A DNA stretch of 64,000 bases from Solirubrobacter sp963792915 (GCA_963792915.1 CAWBYD010000003.1:744001-808000), one strand, 5' to 3'; counted from the first letter of the stretch, positions 33,390 to 41,746 are shown. The notes: generated by a model not told the origin, from the sequence alone. A program made the numbers and translations.

Positions 33390-33403
33390 CGAACATGTGT
33401 TCG
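33390..33403 (+). promoter_or_regulatory. LexA box at the dnaE2 start codon
   Basis: CGAACATGTGTTCG, a full LexA consensus. Its last G is the first base of GTG 33403; an alternative GTG at 33397 lies inside the box. This mirrors the imuB arrangement. Confidence 0.93.
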
Positions 33404-36400
33404 TGGCCTACGTCGAGCTCCACGCGCACTCCGCCTTCTCCTTCCTGGACGGAGCCTCCCTGCCGGATGAGCTCGCGACGGCCGCCGCGGAACTCGGGCA
33501 CTCGGCGATGGCGCTCACGGACCACGACGGGGTGTCCGGCTCGATGGAGTTCGCCGTCGCCGCCCGTGCGTTGGAACTGCGCGCCATCCACGGGGTGGAG
33601 ATCTCACTCGACGACACGCGCCATCTGACGCTGCTGGTCGAGAACGGCGCCGGGTGGCGCAACCTCTGCCGGATCGTCACGCGCGCCCACGCGCACGACC
33701 GCGATCCACATGATCCGCCGCCCGCCGTGCCACTGGAGACGATCGAGGAGTTCTGCGACGGGCTCGTCTGCCTCAGCGGCTGCGCCGACCACGGCGTGCA
33801 TGACGAGTCCGGGATGCGGCGCCTGCTCGCCGCCTTCGGGCCGGACCATTTCAGGGTCGAGCTGCAGCGCCCCTTCCAGCGTCACGACCGCGCGCGCAAC
33901 CGCGCGCTCTCAGAGCTGGCGGGGCGGCTCGGGGTGCCTACGGTGGCGACCGGCAACGTCCACGCGCACGCTCGCACGCGCGCGCCTCTGCAGGACGCGT
34001 TCGTCGCCCTGCGCCACCACCTCACGCTGGATTCCTCGGAGCCCGTGCGGCGCGGCAACGCCGCGCACGTGCTCGCCTCCCCGGCGGCGATGGCGGCGCG
34101 CTTCGAGGAGCACGCCTCGGCGGTCGCGGAATCGGGGGAGCTGGCCGAGCGGCTGCGCTTCGACCTGACCGCGGACCTCGGCTACCGCTACCCCGGCGCC
34201 GAGGATCCGCAGGCGCGCCGCAAGCTCTCCGAGCTGTGCTGGGCGATGCTGGAGACGCGCTATCCGCCCGGCTCCTTCCACCACGCGGACGCCCATGCGC
34301 GCCTCGAGGAGGAGTTGCGGGTGATCGACTCGCTCGGCCTGCCCGGCTTCTTCCTGCTGCACCGGGACCTGCTGGAGCTCGCGCGCGAGGTCGCGGTGGA
34401 GGTCCGCGGTCCGGCGAGCGCCCGCGCGCTGCTGCCGCCGGGGCGCGGGCGCGGGTCCTCGGTGTCCTCGATCGTCTGCTACCTCACCGGCCTCTCGCAC
34501 ATCGATCCGATCGCCAACGACCTCTTCCTCGGCCGCTTCCTGAACGAGGAGCTCAACGCGCTGCCGGATATCGACCTGGACTTCCCCCGCGACGTTCGCG
34601 AGAAGCTGATCCCGCGCGTGCACGAGCGGTACGGGCGGGAGCGCTCAGCGCTCGTGGCGGCGTTTCCGACCTTCCGCTCGCGCGGGGCGATCCGCGAGCT
34701 CGGCAAGGTTCTCGGGCTGCCCGCGGGGGAGCTCGAGCGCGTGGCCCACGGCGCCGAGCCGTGGGCGGTGCGTGGCGTGGGGCGCGACGTGGAGGTGGCG
34801 ATGGGCATGGAGCCGTCGACCGAGCCGGGCCCGTTCATCGATCCCGACGCCCGCGCGTCGGCGTTCGCGATGAGCACGGCGGAGTGGCTGGCGATGGTCC
34901 ACGGCCGGCGGCCGGACAAGGCGGAGTCCGAGCCGCCGGATCCCGACTCGCCGTCGTATGACCGCCTGCCCGGCCGCTGGGGGTGGCTGGCGCGGCTGTG
35001 CGACGACGCGTACGGCCTGCCCCGCCACCTCTCCCAGCACTCGGGCGGGATGATCGTCTCCACCCGCCCGCTGATCGACTGCTGCCCCGTCCTGCCGGCG
35101 GCGATGGAGGGTCGCCAGCTCTGCCAGTGGGACAAGGACTCGTGCTCGGACGCGGGCTTTCTGAAGATCGACCTGCTGGGGCTCGGGATGCTCTCGGCGG
35201 TCGAGCGCTGCGTGGAGGAGATCGGCCGCGTGCGCGGGGAGCGCGTCGATCTCTCGCGCATCCCCTACGACGACGAGCCGACCTACGACGCGATCCAGCT
35301 CGCGGACACGATGGGCGTCTTCCAGATCGAGTCGCGTGCGCAGATGGCCTCGCTGCGCCGCACCCGCCCGCAGACGCTGCAGGACCTCACGATCCAGGTC
35401 GCGATCGTCCGCCCGGGACCGATCCTCGGCGGCGCCGTCAACCCGTACATCAAGCGCCTGCAGACGCTGCGCGAGAACCCGGACTACGTCGTCCCATACG
35501 AGCACGACTCGCTGCGCGAAGTGCTCAAGGACACGCTCGGCACGATCATCTTCCAGGATCAGGTGATCGAGGTCGCGATGGCCTTCGCCGGCTTCTCGCC
35601 GGGGGAAGCCGAGGGTCTGCGCCGCGCCATGAGCCGCAAGCGGTCCGCCGCCGCGATCGAGAGCTATCACCAGCGCTTCCTCGACGGCGCGATGGCCGCC
35701 CACGGCGTCGGAGAGGAGGTGGCCGAGCGCGTCTACGCGATGATCGTCGGGTTCTCCGGCTTCGGCTTTCCAAAGGCCCACGGCGCCGCGTTCGGCCTGC
35801 TCGCCTACCAGTCCACCTGGCTGCGCGTGCACTACGGCCCGGAGTTCCTCTGCGCCCTGCTCAACGAGCAGCCGATGGGCTTCTACGCGCCGGACACGCT
35901 CGCCCACGAGGCCCAGCGCCGCGGCATCGTCCTCGCCCCTCCGGACATCAACCAGAGCGACGCGCTGTGCACGGTCGAGTGGGCGCCCGGCATGCCCGGC
36001 CTCCCGTCGCCGCTCCCGCCCGAACTCGCCACGCCGGCCGCCACACGTCGTGAAGGGCGCCCGGAGGACGGTCCTCGCGCATCCTCCGCGGGCCTCGCCG
36101 CGACAGCGTCCCCGCCCGCGCCGAGCTTCGCGGGAATGACCTCGCGAGGCTTCACCGGCCCGACGTCGCCGGCGTTCCTCACGCCGATCCCGCCGGGCCT
36201 CGCCGCACCGGCGCCGCCGGGTCCCTCCGCGCGCGCTTCGCCGCCCGCCGGCGTGGTGCGACTCGGGCTGGGCTACATCCTCGGCGTGCGCGAGGACGAG
36301 GTCCGCGCGCTCGTCGCCGCTCGCGAAGAGAGCGGGCCGTTCCGGTCGCTTGCCGACCTCGCCTCGCGTGCGGGGGCGGGGCGGCCATCGCTGGATCGTC

Positions 36401-37122
36401 TTGCCTGGGCTGGGGCGTGCGATTCGCTGACCGAGGGACCGCCCGAGCGTGCGCGGCGGACGGCGCTGTGGCAGCTCGGGGTCGCTGCGCCGGGGGAGGC
36501 GGTGCGCGAGGGCACCCAACTCTCGCTGCCGCTCGAGGTGCCCGATGCACCCGACCTGCGTCCCCTCGTGCCGTGGGAGTCGATGATCGCCGACTACGCC
36601 ACGATCGGTCTCACGCTCGGGCCGCATCCGATGAAGCTGCTGCGCCACACGCTGCCGGCGGGCACGGTCTCGATCGCCGATCTCGAGGATCTCCCGCATG
36701 AGACGCCGGTGCGACTCGGCGGGCTCGTCGTTGCGCGCCAGCGTCCCGGCACGGCCAAGGGCATCGTCTTCCTGTTGCTCGAGGACGAGTACGGGACGAT
36801 CAACCTGATCGTGCCGCCGGACCTGTACGAGGCGAACCGATTGACCGTCCGTGCGGAGCCCCTCCTGATGTGTCAGGGCCGGCTCGAGAAACTGCCGATG
36901 GCGGGAGGGGCGATCAACGTCTTCGTCAAGGCGGTGAGTCCCTTGGTGGGCCCGGGAACCGAGCACGCACAGGTCTACGAGCTCGCCGAGCGTCGCGTGG
37001 CGGCGGCTGCCGCCGGCCGCGGCGAGGGGGAGCAGGGCGGCCGCGCGGCCGCGGCGACCGCCGCCGAGTTCCGCCGCATCGCGCCTGCCGTCCAGAGCTT
37101 CGGCTCGGGGCGGCGCCGGTGA
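33403..37122 (+). CDS. dnaE2: Error-prone DNA polymerase DnaE2
   Basis: A 1239-residue C-family polymerase used in SOS translesion synthesis with ImuB. The PHP domain is N-terminal (VELHAHSAFSFLDGAS; ALTDHDGVSGSMEFA). The palm has catalytic acids in LPDIDLDFPRD, then FQIESRAQMASLRRTRP, RPGPILGGAVNPYIKRLQ and GFSGFGFPKAHGAAFGLLAY. An OB domain (LGGLVVARQRPGTAKGIVFL) and C-terminal tail follow. About 85 Pro/Ala-rich residues (35983-36250) are inserted before the helix-hairpin-helix part (VRLGLGYILGVRED), making it longer than usual (about 1050-1150). GTG 33403 follows the LexA box; GTG 33397 is the alternative. It should be strongly SOS-induced. Confidence 0.96.
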   Translation: MAYVELHAHSAFSFLDGASLPDELATAAAELGHSAMALTDHDGVSGSMEFAVAARALELRAIHGVEISLDDTRHLTLLVENGAGWRNLCRIVTRAHAHDRDPHDPPPAVPLETIEEFCDGLVCLSGCADHGVHDESGMRRLLAAFGPDHFRVELQRPFQRHDRARNRALSELAGRLGVPTVATGNVHAHARTRAPLQDAFVALRHHLTLDSSEPVRRGNAAHVLASPAAMAARFEEHASAVAESGELAERLRFDLTADLGYRYPGAEDPQARRKLSELCWAMLETRYPPGSFHHADAHARLEEELRVIDSLGLPGFFLLHRDLLELAREVAVEVRGPASARALLPPGRGRGSSVSSIVCYLTGLSHIDPIANDLFLGRFLNEELNALPDIDLDFPRDVREKLIPRVHERYGRERSALVAAFPTFRSRGAIRELGKVLGLPAGELERVAHGAEPWAVRGVGRDVEVAMGMEPSTEPGPFIDPDARASAFAMSTAEWLAMVHGRRPDKAESEPPDPDSPSYDRLPGRWGWLARLCDDAYGLPRHLSQHSGGMIVSTRPLIDCCPVLPAAMEGRQLCQWDKDSCSDAGFLKIDLLGLGMLSAVERCVEEIGRVRGERVDLSRIPYDDEPTYDAIQLADTMGVFQIESRAQMASLRRTRPQTLQDLTIQVAIVRPGPILGGAVNPYIKRLQTLRENPDYVVPYEHDSLREVLKDTLGTIIFQDQVIEVAMAFAGFSPGEAEGLRRAMSRKRSAAAIESYHQRFLDGAMAAHGVGEEVAERVYAMIVGFSGFGFPKAHGAAFGLLAYQSTWLRVHYGPEFLCALLNEQPMGFYAPDTLAHEAQRRGIVLAPPDINQSDALCTVEWAPGMPGLPSPLPPELATPAATRREGRPEDGPRASSAGLAATASPPAPSFAGMTSRGFTGPTSPAFLTPIPPGLAAPAPPGPSARASPPAGVVRLGLGYILGVREDEVRALVAAREESGPFRSLADLASRAGAGRPSLDRLAWAGACDSLTEGPPERARRTALWQLGVAAPGEAVREGTQLSLPLEVPDAPDLRPLVPWESMIADYATIGLTLGPHPMKLLRHTLPAGTVSIADLEDLPHETPVRLGGLVVARQRPGTAKGIVFLLLEDEYGTINLIVPPDLYEANRLTVRAEPLLMCQGRLEKLPMAGGAINVFVKAVSPLVGPGTEHAQVYELAERRVAAAAAGRGEGEQGGRAAAATAAEFRRIAPAVQSFGSGRRR

Positions 37123-37734
37123 CGCCGAACGCTCCCGGCGGGACGTGCCGCCGGGTCGCGGCCCGTCGCGCGAGCCGTGGAGCATCACGTTGCCCGGATG
37201 CACGCGGGGGGTGATTCGGTGCGACGCGCGCCGGGAGCGTGCGCGGCCCGGTGTCGGCCGTGCGGGAGCGCGGGGCGGCCCGGTGTTGGCCGTGCCGGGA
37301 GCGCGGGCGGCTCACGTGGCTCGTGCGCGGAGCGCGGCCCTCCGGCGTCGCCCGTGCGGGAAACGCGGGCGGCTCACGTGACTCGTGCTCGGAGCGCGGC
37401 CCTCCGGCGTCGCCCGTGCGGGAAACGCGGGCGGCTCACGTGACTCGTGCTCGGAGCGCGGCCCTCCGGCGTCGCCCGTGCGGGAACGCGGGCGATTCGG
37501 TGTTGGCGGTGCCCGGAGCGCGGGATGGCTGGTGCGCCACGGCCGTGAACGCGGCCCTTCGGCATCGCCCCGTGCCGTGATTTTGGCGCCGCGCGGCCCG
37601 TCCTGCGCCGGCGACCGCATGGCCCGGACGGGCGGGCACCGCAACGATCGCGCGGGCTCGCGACGACCAGTGTCGTTGCGGGAACGCCGAGCGCAGCGCG
37701 TGCGCGCCGCCTCAGCGGGTAGATTCTTCGCCGA
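37123..37734 (+). repeat. Intergenic stretch with a 62-bp minisatellite
   Basis: CTCACGTGRCTCGTGC recurs at 37311, 37373 and 37435, exactly 62 bases apart. Each is followed by GGAGCGCGGCCCTCCGGCGT and CGCCCGTGCGGGAAACGCGG. Degenerate partial units spread from about 37250 to 37580 (GTGTTGGCCGTGCCGGGAGC-type). No gene is recognised in this 612-base interval, and short open frames on both strands merely reflect the repeat. The right end must hold the promoter for the cytochrome. Confidence 0.85.
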
Positions 37735-38244
37735 ATGAGCACGCTCGCCTTCGTCCTCGTCTTCGTCCTGCTCGGCCTGGGCGTCCTGCTGATCGCCCTG
37801 AGTGGCGGTCGCGGGGGCCTCGGGGCGGCCCTTCACTCGCAGTCGCGGGGAGGTCGCAAGTTCGCGACCGTCGCGTTCGTCCTGGCCCTGCTCGTGCTCG
37901 GCGCGGGCGTGCCCGCGGCGGTGATCGCGTCGAACAAGGACCGCAGTGACATTCCCGCCGCGGGTGTGACCAACCTCACGGCGGATGAGAAGCATGGCGA
38001 GGAGCTGTTCGGCCGGCGGTGTGGTCTGTGTCACACACTCAAAGCGTCCAACTCGGTCGCGGCGGTGGGACCCAATCTGGACGACCTCGCGCCGAACGAG
38101 AAGCTGGTGCTGCTGACCATCAAGCAGGGCAAGTCGGCTGGGAACGGCCAGATGGCGGCGCAGATCTACACCGGCAAGGACGCGGAAGATGTCGCAAAGT
38201 ACGTGGCAAAGGCGGTCGGGACCTCGGATTCGTCCGGGGGTTGA
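37735..38244 (+). CDS. Membrane-anchored c-type cytochrome
   Basis: A 169-residue protein with two N-terminal membrane helices (residues ~3-22 and ~43-65) and a single cytochrome c domain. The heme-binding CGLCH is at 96-100 in LFGRRCGLCHTL, VGPNLDDLAP follows, and the likely axial Met is in GNGQMAAQIY. The heme domain should face the outside. Likely an electron carrier for a respiratory or photosynthesis-like chain, or an oxidase component; no oxidase gene is adjacent. It resembles the short membrane cytochromes common in Thermoleophilia. Confidence 0.9.
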   Translation: MSTLAFVLVFVLLGLGVLLIALSGGRGGLGAALHSQSRGGRKFATVAFVLALLVLGAGVPAAVIASNKDRSDIPAAGVTNLTADEKHGEELFGRRCGLCHTLKASNSVAAVGPNLDDLAPNEKLVLLTIKQGKSAGNGQMAAQIYTGKDAEDVAKYVAKAVGTSDSSGG

Positions 38245-38274
38245 TGTAGAACGGACGACCGTGCAGGGCTTTCG

Positions 38275-38422
38275 AGCGCTGGTACGATCGGACCCGAATC
38301 CGCTGAATTCCCGTCGGACGCGGGAAGCGGGGGACCCATTCAGTTCGGGGCGAGTCGCCGTCCAGCAAGGTCGTCGTAGCGCCGCTCTTCAGGCGCGAGC
38401 CCGTCAGCTAACCCCGTAAGCC
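38275..38422 (+). promoter_or_regulatory. c-di-AMP riboswitch (ydaO/yuaA type)
   Basis: The 198-base leader of the next gene contains the landmarks of this class in order: GACCCGAATCCG, GCGGGGGACCCA at 38328-38338, GGGGCGAGTC at 38347-38356, and the highly conserved 3' block GAGCCCGTCAGCTAACCCCG (38397-38416) then TAAGCC. The element ends 20 bases before the start codon. The class binds cyclic di-AMP and usually turns expression off; in actinobacteria it often precedes cell-wall hydrolase genes. Ends are approximate. Confidence 0.85.
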
Positions 38423-38442
38423 GAGGAAGAGGACGAGTCGAC

Positions 38443-39078
38443 ATGCCAGAGCACGAGGCGCCCGTTCGGGGCTTCTACGACCACGAGAGCGACGAGCAGC
38501 TGCACCCGAGCGGCCGCCGCCGGCGTCCCGCGGCCGACTGGGGCGTGGGCGAGGACATCTTCGACCGGATGCCGTCACGCCGGTTCGGCCGGCGCCCGGA
38601 GCACCGTGAGGACGCGGAGCACCCCGGGGTTGCGGCGAATGACGAGTGGGGCGCCGACGAGGCACGCGACCAGTCGCGACGCGCGCATGCTGACGACGAC
38701 GCTCGCGAGTGGCACGACGGCGCCGGAGATCAGCGGCGTGTCGCCCGCCGTCCTTCGCGCGAGCACCAGGTGGAGACCTGGGACGACGACGCGATCGCCG
38801 CGTGGGGCGGCGACGAGGTACCGCGAGGCGGCGTCGACGTCGAACGCCGGACGATCGTGTTCGAGACCGGCGACGACGAGGAGGCGCCGCAGGAGGTCGC
38901 GACCGACGGCCGGCGCACGATCGTCATCAGCGGCCACCCGGACCGGCTTCCCGCGCCGCGCGCGCAGCGGCCGTCGCGCACCGCCGTGGACCGGATCGGC
39001 GCGCGGCCTGACCGCATCGTCGGCTATACGGTCGCGCTCGGCGTCCTGCTGATCCTGATCGCGATCCTCACCACCTGA
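38443..39078 (+). CDS. Orphan tail-anchored protein under c-di-AMP riboswitch control
   Basis: A 211-residue protein. The first ~185 residues are hydrophilic and rich in Asp/Glu/Arg, probably disordered, with two short similar strands (RRTIVFETGDDEE and RRTIVISGHPD). One C-terminal membrane helix (IVGYTVALGVLLILIAILTT) ends the protein, so it is tail-anchored with the bulk in the cytoplasm. AGGAAGAGGACG precedes the ATG. It is not recognised as a family. Control by c-di-AMP suggests a role in envelope or osmotic homeostasis, but that is inference from the riboswitch. Confidence 0.8.
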   Translation: MPEHEAPVRGFYDHESDEQLHPSGRRRRPAADWGVGEDIFDRMPSRRFGRRPEHREDAEHPGVAANDEWGADEARDQSRRAHADDDAREWHDGAGDQRRVARRPSREHQVETWDDDAIAAWGGDEVPRGGVDVERRTIVFETGDDEEAPQEVATDGRRTIVISGHPDRLPAPRAQRPSRTAVDRIGARPDRIVGYTVALGVLLILIAILTT

Positions 39079-39124
39079 CGAGCGCGCAGAGGCGAGCGCG
39101 GGGGCGCGCCGGGCAGGCCGTCGA

Positions 39125-39250
39125 GACCGCGCCGGCGCGCGGGCTGCATCGAGCGCCGGGTGCCATGACCGCGCCGGCGCGCGGGCTGCATCGAGCGCCG
39201 GGTGCCCATGACCGCGCTGGCGCGCGGGCTGCATCGAGCGCCGCCGCCGT
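39125..39250 (+). repeat. Three 42-43-bp tandem repeats between genes
   Basis: GACCGCGCCGGCGCGCGGGC starts units at 39125, 39167 and 39210 (lengths 42, 43 and ~41), each followed by TGCATCGAGCGCC. They lie 46 bases after the orphan's stop. The 39079-39412 interval holds no gene other than these repeats and the promoter of the next gene. Confidence 0.85.
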
Positions 39251-39315
39251 GACAGCGCGGGCCGTGGCGGGATGCGCGCGACTACGGCTTGCGGGCACTT
39301 GCACCCGGCCATACA

Positions 39316-39330
39316 CTTATCTCTTGTAAG
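39316..39330 (+). promoter_or_regulatory. AT-rich dyad, possible HxlR operator
   Basis: CTTATCTCTTGTAAG has matching CTTA/TAAG ends in an AT-rich patch 83 bases before the AhpD-like gene. The pair gene downstream encodes an HxlR regulator, and such regulators bind short dyads in their operon promoters. The arms are short, so this is tentative. Confidence 0.3.
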
Positions 39331-39412
39331 AAGGGGCCGGTCAGGGCGCCCCGACCCAGGGCAACTTCGCCGGCCGCTCCGTCGCTCCCCACGCTCCCAT
39401 ACGGCGGTTCGC

Positions 39413-39979
39413 ATGCCCAAGACAGAGATGAGTCGGTTCCCCATCCACGACGACCTGACCGCGCCCGAGGAATCGCTGCCGATCCTCAAGGGCGCCTCGT
39501 CCGCGGCCGGGCAACTCCCAAACCTGCTCGGGGTGCTCGCGAGCGCGCCGGCGGCGCTGCGGGCGTTCACGCGTTTCCGCGCGGAGCTCAGACACGGCCA
39601 TCTGCCCCGTGAGAGTGCGGAGCGGATCGCGCTCGCCGTCGCGGAGCACTACGGCTCGAAGCCCGGGCTGCAGCTGCACGCGCGGACGAGCCGGCAGGCG
39701 GGACTCGGGATCGACGAGGTCGCGCGAGCCAAGCGCTGGGACTCCGGCGACCCCCGTCAGGCGGCGCTGCTTCGCTACCTGCGACCGCTGATCGCCGACC
39801 GGCCGGGCTTTCCGCAGCACCTGCACGAGGAGGCCAAGGAGGCCGGCTGGGAGGACGAGCAGTTGCTGGAGGCGATCGCGATACTTTCGATGGAATCGTT
39901 CACCGCAATGGTCAACGTCGCCGGCGAGGTACCGGTGGACGGCTCGGTCGAGGAGACGCGAGTGCTGCGCGCGGCGTGA
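39413..39979 (+). CDS. Carboxymuconolactone-decarboxylase/AhpD-like protein lacking the CxxC
   Basis: A 188-residue CMD/AhpD-fold helical protein. Helices RAFTRFRAELRHGHLPRESA and ERIALAVAEHYGSKPGLQLH match the family. But where active members have C-x-x-C then H (EYCLxxH), this one reads SKPGLQLHARTSRQAG, with no cysteine at all. Peroxidase or thiol chemistry through that pair is therefore not possible, although the partner glutamate and histidine remain. ATG 39413 was chosen as the first start with a normal N terminus. An HxlR regulator follows 11 bases later; such pairs often respond to electrophiles or quinones. Confidence 0.82.
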   Translation: MPKTEMSRFPIHDDLTAPEESLPILKGASSAAGQLPNLLGVLASAPAALRAFTRFRAELRHGHLPRESAERIALAVAEHYGSKPGLQLHARTSRQAGLGIDEVARAKRWDSGDPRQAALLRYLRPLIADRPGFPQHLHEEAKEAGWEDEQLLEAIAILSMESFTAMVNVAGEVPVDGSVEETRVLRAA

Positions 39980-39990
39980 TCCGCTGACCG

Positions 39991-40350
39991 ATGGCCGCCG
40001 GACCGACGACCTCCACCGCAGAGCCCGCCGCGAGCACGGCTCCGCGACGTTGCTGCCCGCGCTACCACGAGGCGGTGGAGCTCGTCGGCAAGCGCTGGAC
40101 GGGCGCGATCCTGTACGTCCTGCTCCACGGCGGCCGCCAGCGCTTCACGGAGATCGCGCAGGCGGTGCCGGATCTGTCTGACCGCTTGCTGTCCGAGCGC
40201 ATGAAGGAGCTGGAAGCGCGCGGGATCGTGGCGCGCACGGTGAGCGACTGCACGCCAGTCAAGGTCTCCTACGAACTGACCGAGAAAGGCCGGGAGCTCG
40301 CGCCCGCCCTGGGGGAACTGAAGGCGTGGGCGGACCGCTGGTTGGATTGA
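39991..40350 (+). CDS. HxlR-family winged-helix regulator
   Basis: A 119-residue HxlR/MarR-like regulator. CCPRYHEAVELVGKRWTGAI at ~21-40 contains the conserved cysteine of the family (here CC), then RQRFTEIAQAVPDLSDRLLS as recognition helices, then LEARGIVARTV and YELTEKGRELAP. HxlR proteins often sense aldehydes, quinones or oxidants through that cysteine. Co-transcribed with the AhpD-like gene and likely its regulator. Confidence 0.9.
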   Translation: MAAGPTTSTAEPAASTAPRRCCPRYHEAVELVGKRWTGAILYVLLHGGRQRFTEIAQAVPDLSDRLLSERMKELEARGIVARTVSDCTPVKVSYELTEKGRELAPALGELKAWADRWLD

Positions 40351-40405
40351 CTCCGACCGCACGTCCACCCGCATCATCCGTCCGGTCCATTAGCCTTGCC
40401 GCGCC

Positions 40406-41746
40406 ATGGCTGACCGACCTGAGACACCCGATGACGTCAAAGCCCTTGTCCAGGACCGGGGCATTCGCTTCGTCCGCCTCTGGTTCACGGACATCCTTGG
40501 GCAGCTGAAGTCGTTCTCGATCGCTGCGGAACAGCTCGACGACGCCTTCGAGGGAGGCATGGGCTTCGACGGTTCCTCGATCACCGGCTTCAACGCCATC
40601 GAGGAGTCGGACATGATCGCGATGCCGGACCCGACCACGTTCAACGTGCTTCCGTGGCGCCCCGAGGAGGATTCGGGCGTCGCGCGCATGTTCGCCGACG
40701 TCCAGACGCCGGAGCGGATGCCGTACGAGGGCGACCCGCGTCACGTGCTGCGCCGCGCGGAGCACCGGATGCGCGAGATGGGCTTCGACGACTTCTTCGT
40801 CGGGCCGGAACTCGAGTACTACCTGCTGCGCGACTCGCGCTCGACCGAGGTGCTCGACGAGGGCGGCTACTTCGACCTCACGACGCTCGACGCCGGCTCG
40901 GACGTGCGCCGCGACACGGTGCTCGCGCTCGAGCGCCTCGGCATCTCCGTCGAATACTCCCACCACGAGGTGGGGCCGAGCCAGCACGAGATCGACATGC
41001 GCTACTCGAGCGCGATCAAGATGGCCGACGACTGCATGACGTACCGCATCACGGTCAAGGAATACGCGATGAAGTACGGCTGGCACGCGACGTTCATGCC
41101 CAAGCCCCTGTTCGGCCAGAACGGGTCCGGCATGCACACGCACCAGTCGCTGTTCAAGGACGGCCGCAACGCGTTCTACGACGCCGACGACAAGTACTTC
41201 CTGTCGGACATCGGCAAGGCGTTCATCGCGGGCCAGCTGCGCCACGCGCGCGAGATCTGCTCGATCTTCGCCCAGTGGGTGAACTCCTACAAGCGTCTCG
41301 TGCCGGGCTATGAGGCGCCGGTCTACGTCGCGTGGAGCCGTCGCAACCGCTCCGCGCTGGTGCGCGTCCCGCTCTACCACCCCGGCAAGGAGAACGCGAC
41401 GCGGATGGAGCTGCGCTCGCCGGACCCGGCGTGCAACCCGTACCTGACGTTCGCGGTGCTGCTGCAGGCGGGGCTCGAGGGCATCGAGCGCGGCTACGAG
41501 CTGCCCGAGCCGATGGAGAAGAACCTCTACCACCTGTCGCCCGACGAGCGGCGGCGGCTGGGGATCGAGCAGCTCCCGGAGACGCTCGGAGAGGCGATCG
41601 AGATCACCGCGGAGTCCGAGCTGGTGCTGCGGACGCTCGGCGAGCACATCTTCAATCGCTACGTGGAGATCAAGCGCCAGGAGTGGGAGGACTACCGCGT
41701 GCAGGTGACGCCGTGGGAGCTCGACCGCTACCTCGCGATCCTGTAA
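40406..41746 (+). CDS. glnA: Glutamine synthetase, type I-alpha
   Basis: A 446-residue GSI. It makes glutamine from glutamate, ammonia and ATP. Signatures: GFDGSSITGFNAIEESDM near 52-69, VGPELEYYLL, the Glu/His metal region SHHEVGPSQHEIDMRY, KPLFGQNGSGMHTHQSLF and the glutamate flap NRSALVRVP. The length and the sequence NLYHLSPDERRRLGIEQLP place it in the alpha group, which lacks the adenylylation tyrosine and the ~25-residue beta insertion, so control would be by feedback and partner proteins rather than by GlnE. The stop is ten bases before the BI-1 gene. Confidence 0.95.
   Translation: MADRPETPDDVKALVQDRGIRFVRLWFTDILGQLKSFSIAAEQLDDAFEGGMGFDGSSITGFNAIEESDMIAMPDPTTFNVLPWRPEEDSGVARMFADVQTPERMPYEGDPRHVLRRAEHRMREMGFDDFFVGPELEYYLLRDSRSTEVLDEGGYFDLTTLDAGSDVRRDTVLALERLGISVEYSHHEVGPSQHEIDMRYSSAIKMADDCMTYRITVKEYAMKYGWHATFMPKPLFGQNGSGMHTHQSLFKDGRNAFYDADDKYFLSDIGKAFIAGQLRHAREICSIFAQWVNSYKRLVPGYEAPVYVAWSRRNRSALVRVPLYHPGKENATRMELRSPDPACNPYLTFAVLLQAGLEGIERGYELPEPMEKNLYHLSPDERRRLGIEQLPETLGEAIEITAESELVLRTLGEHIFNRYVEIKRQEWEDYRVQVTPWELDRYLAIL

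Noticed and set aside
34645..37203. Open frame of about 852 codons antisense to dnaE2
   Set aside because: Composition is Arg/His/Asp-rich with no family pattern; dnaE2 on the plus strand is unmistakable.
37250..37580. CRISPR or coding interpretation of the 62-bp repeats
   Set aside because: No unique spacers and no conserved protein in any frame; simple tandem duplication explains it.
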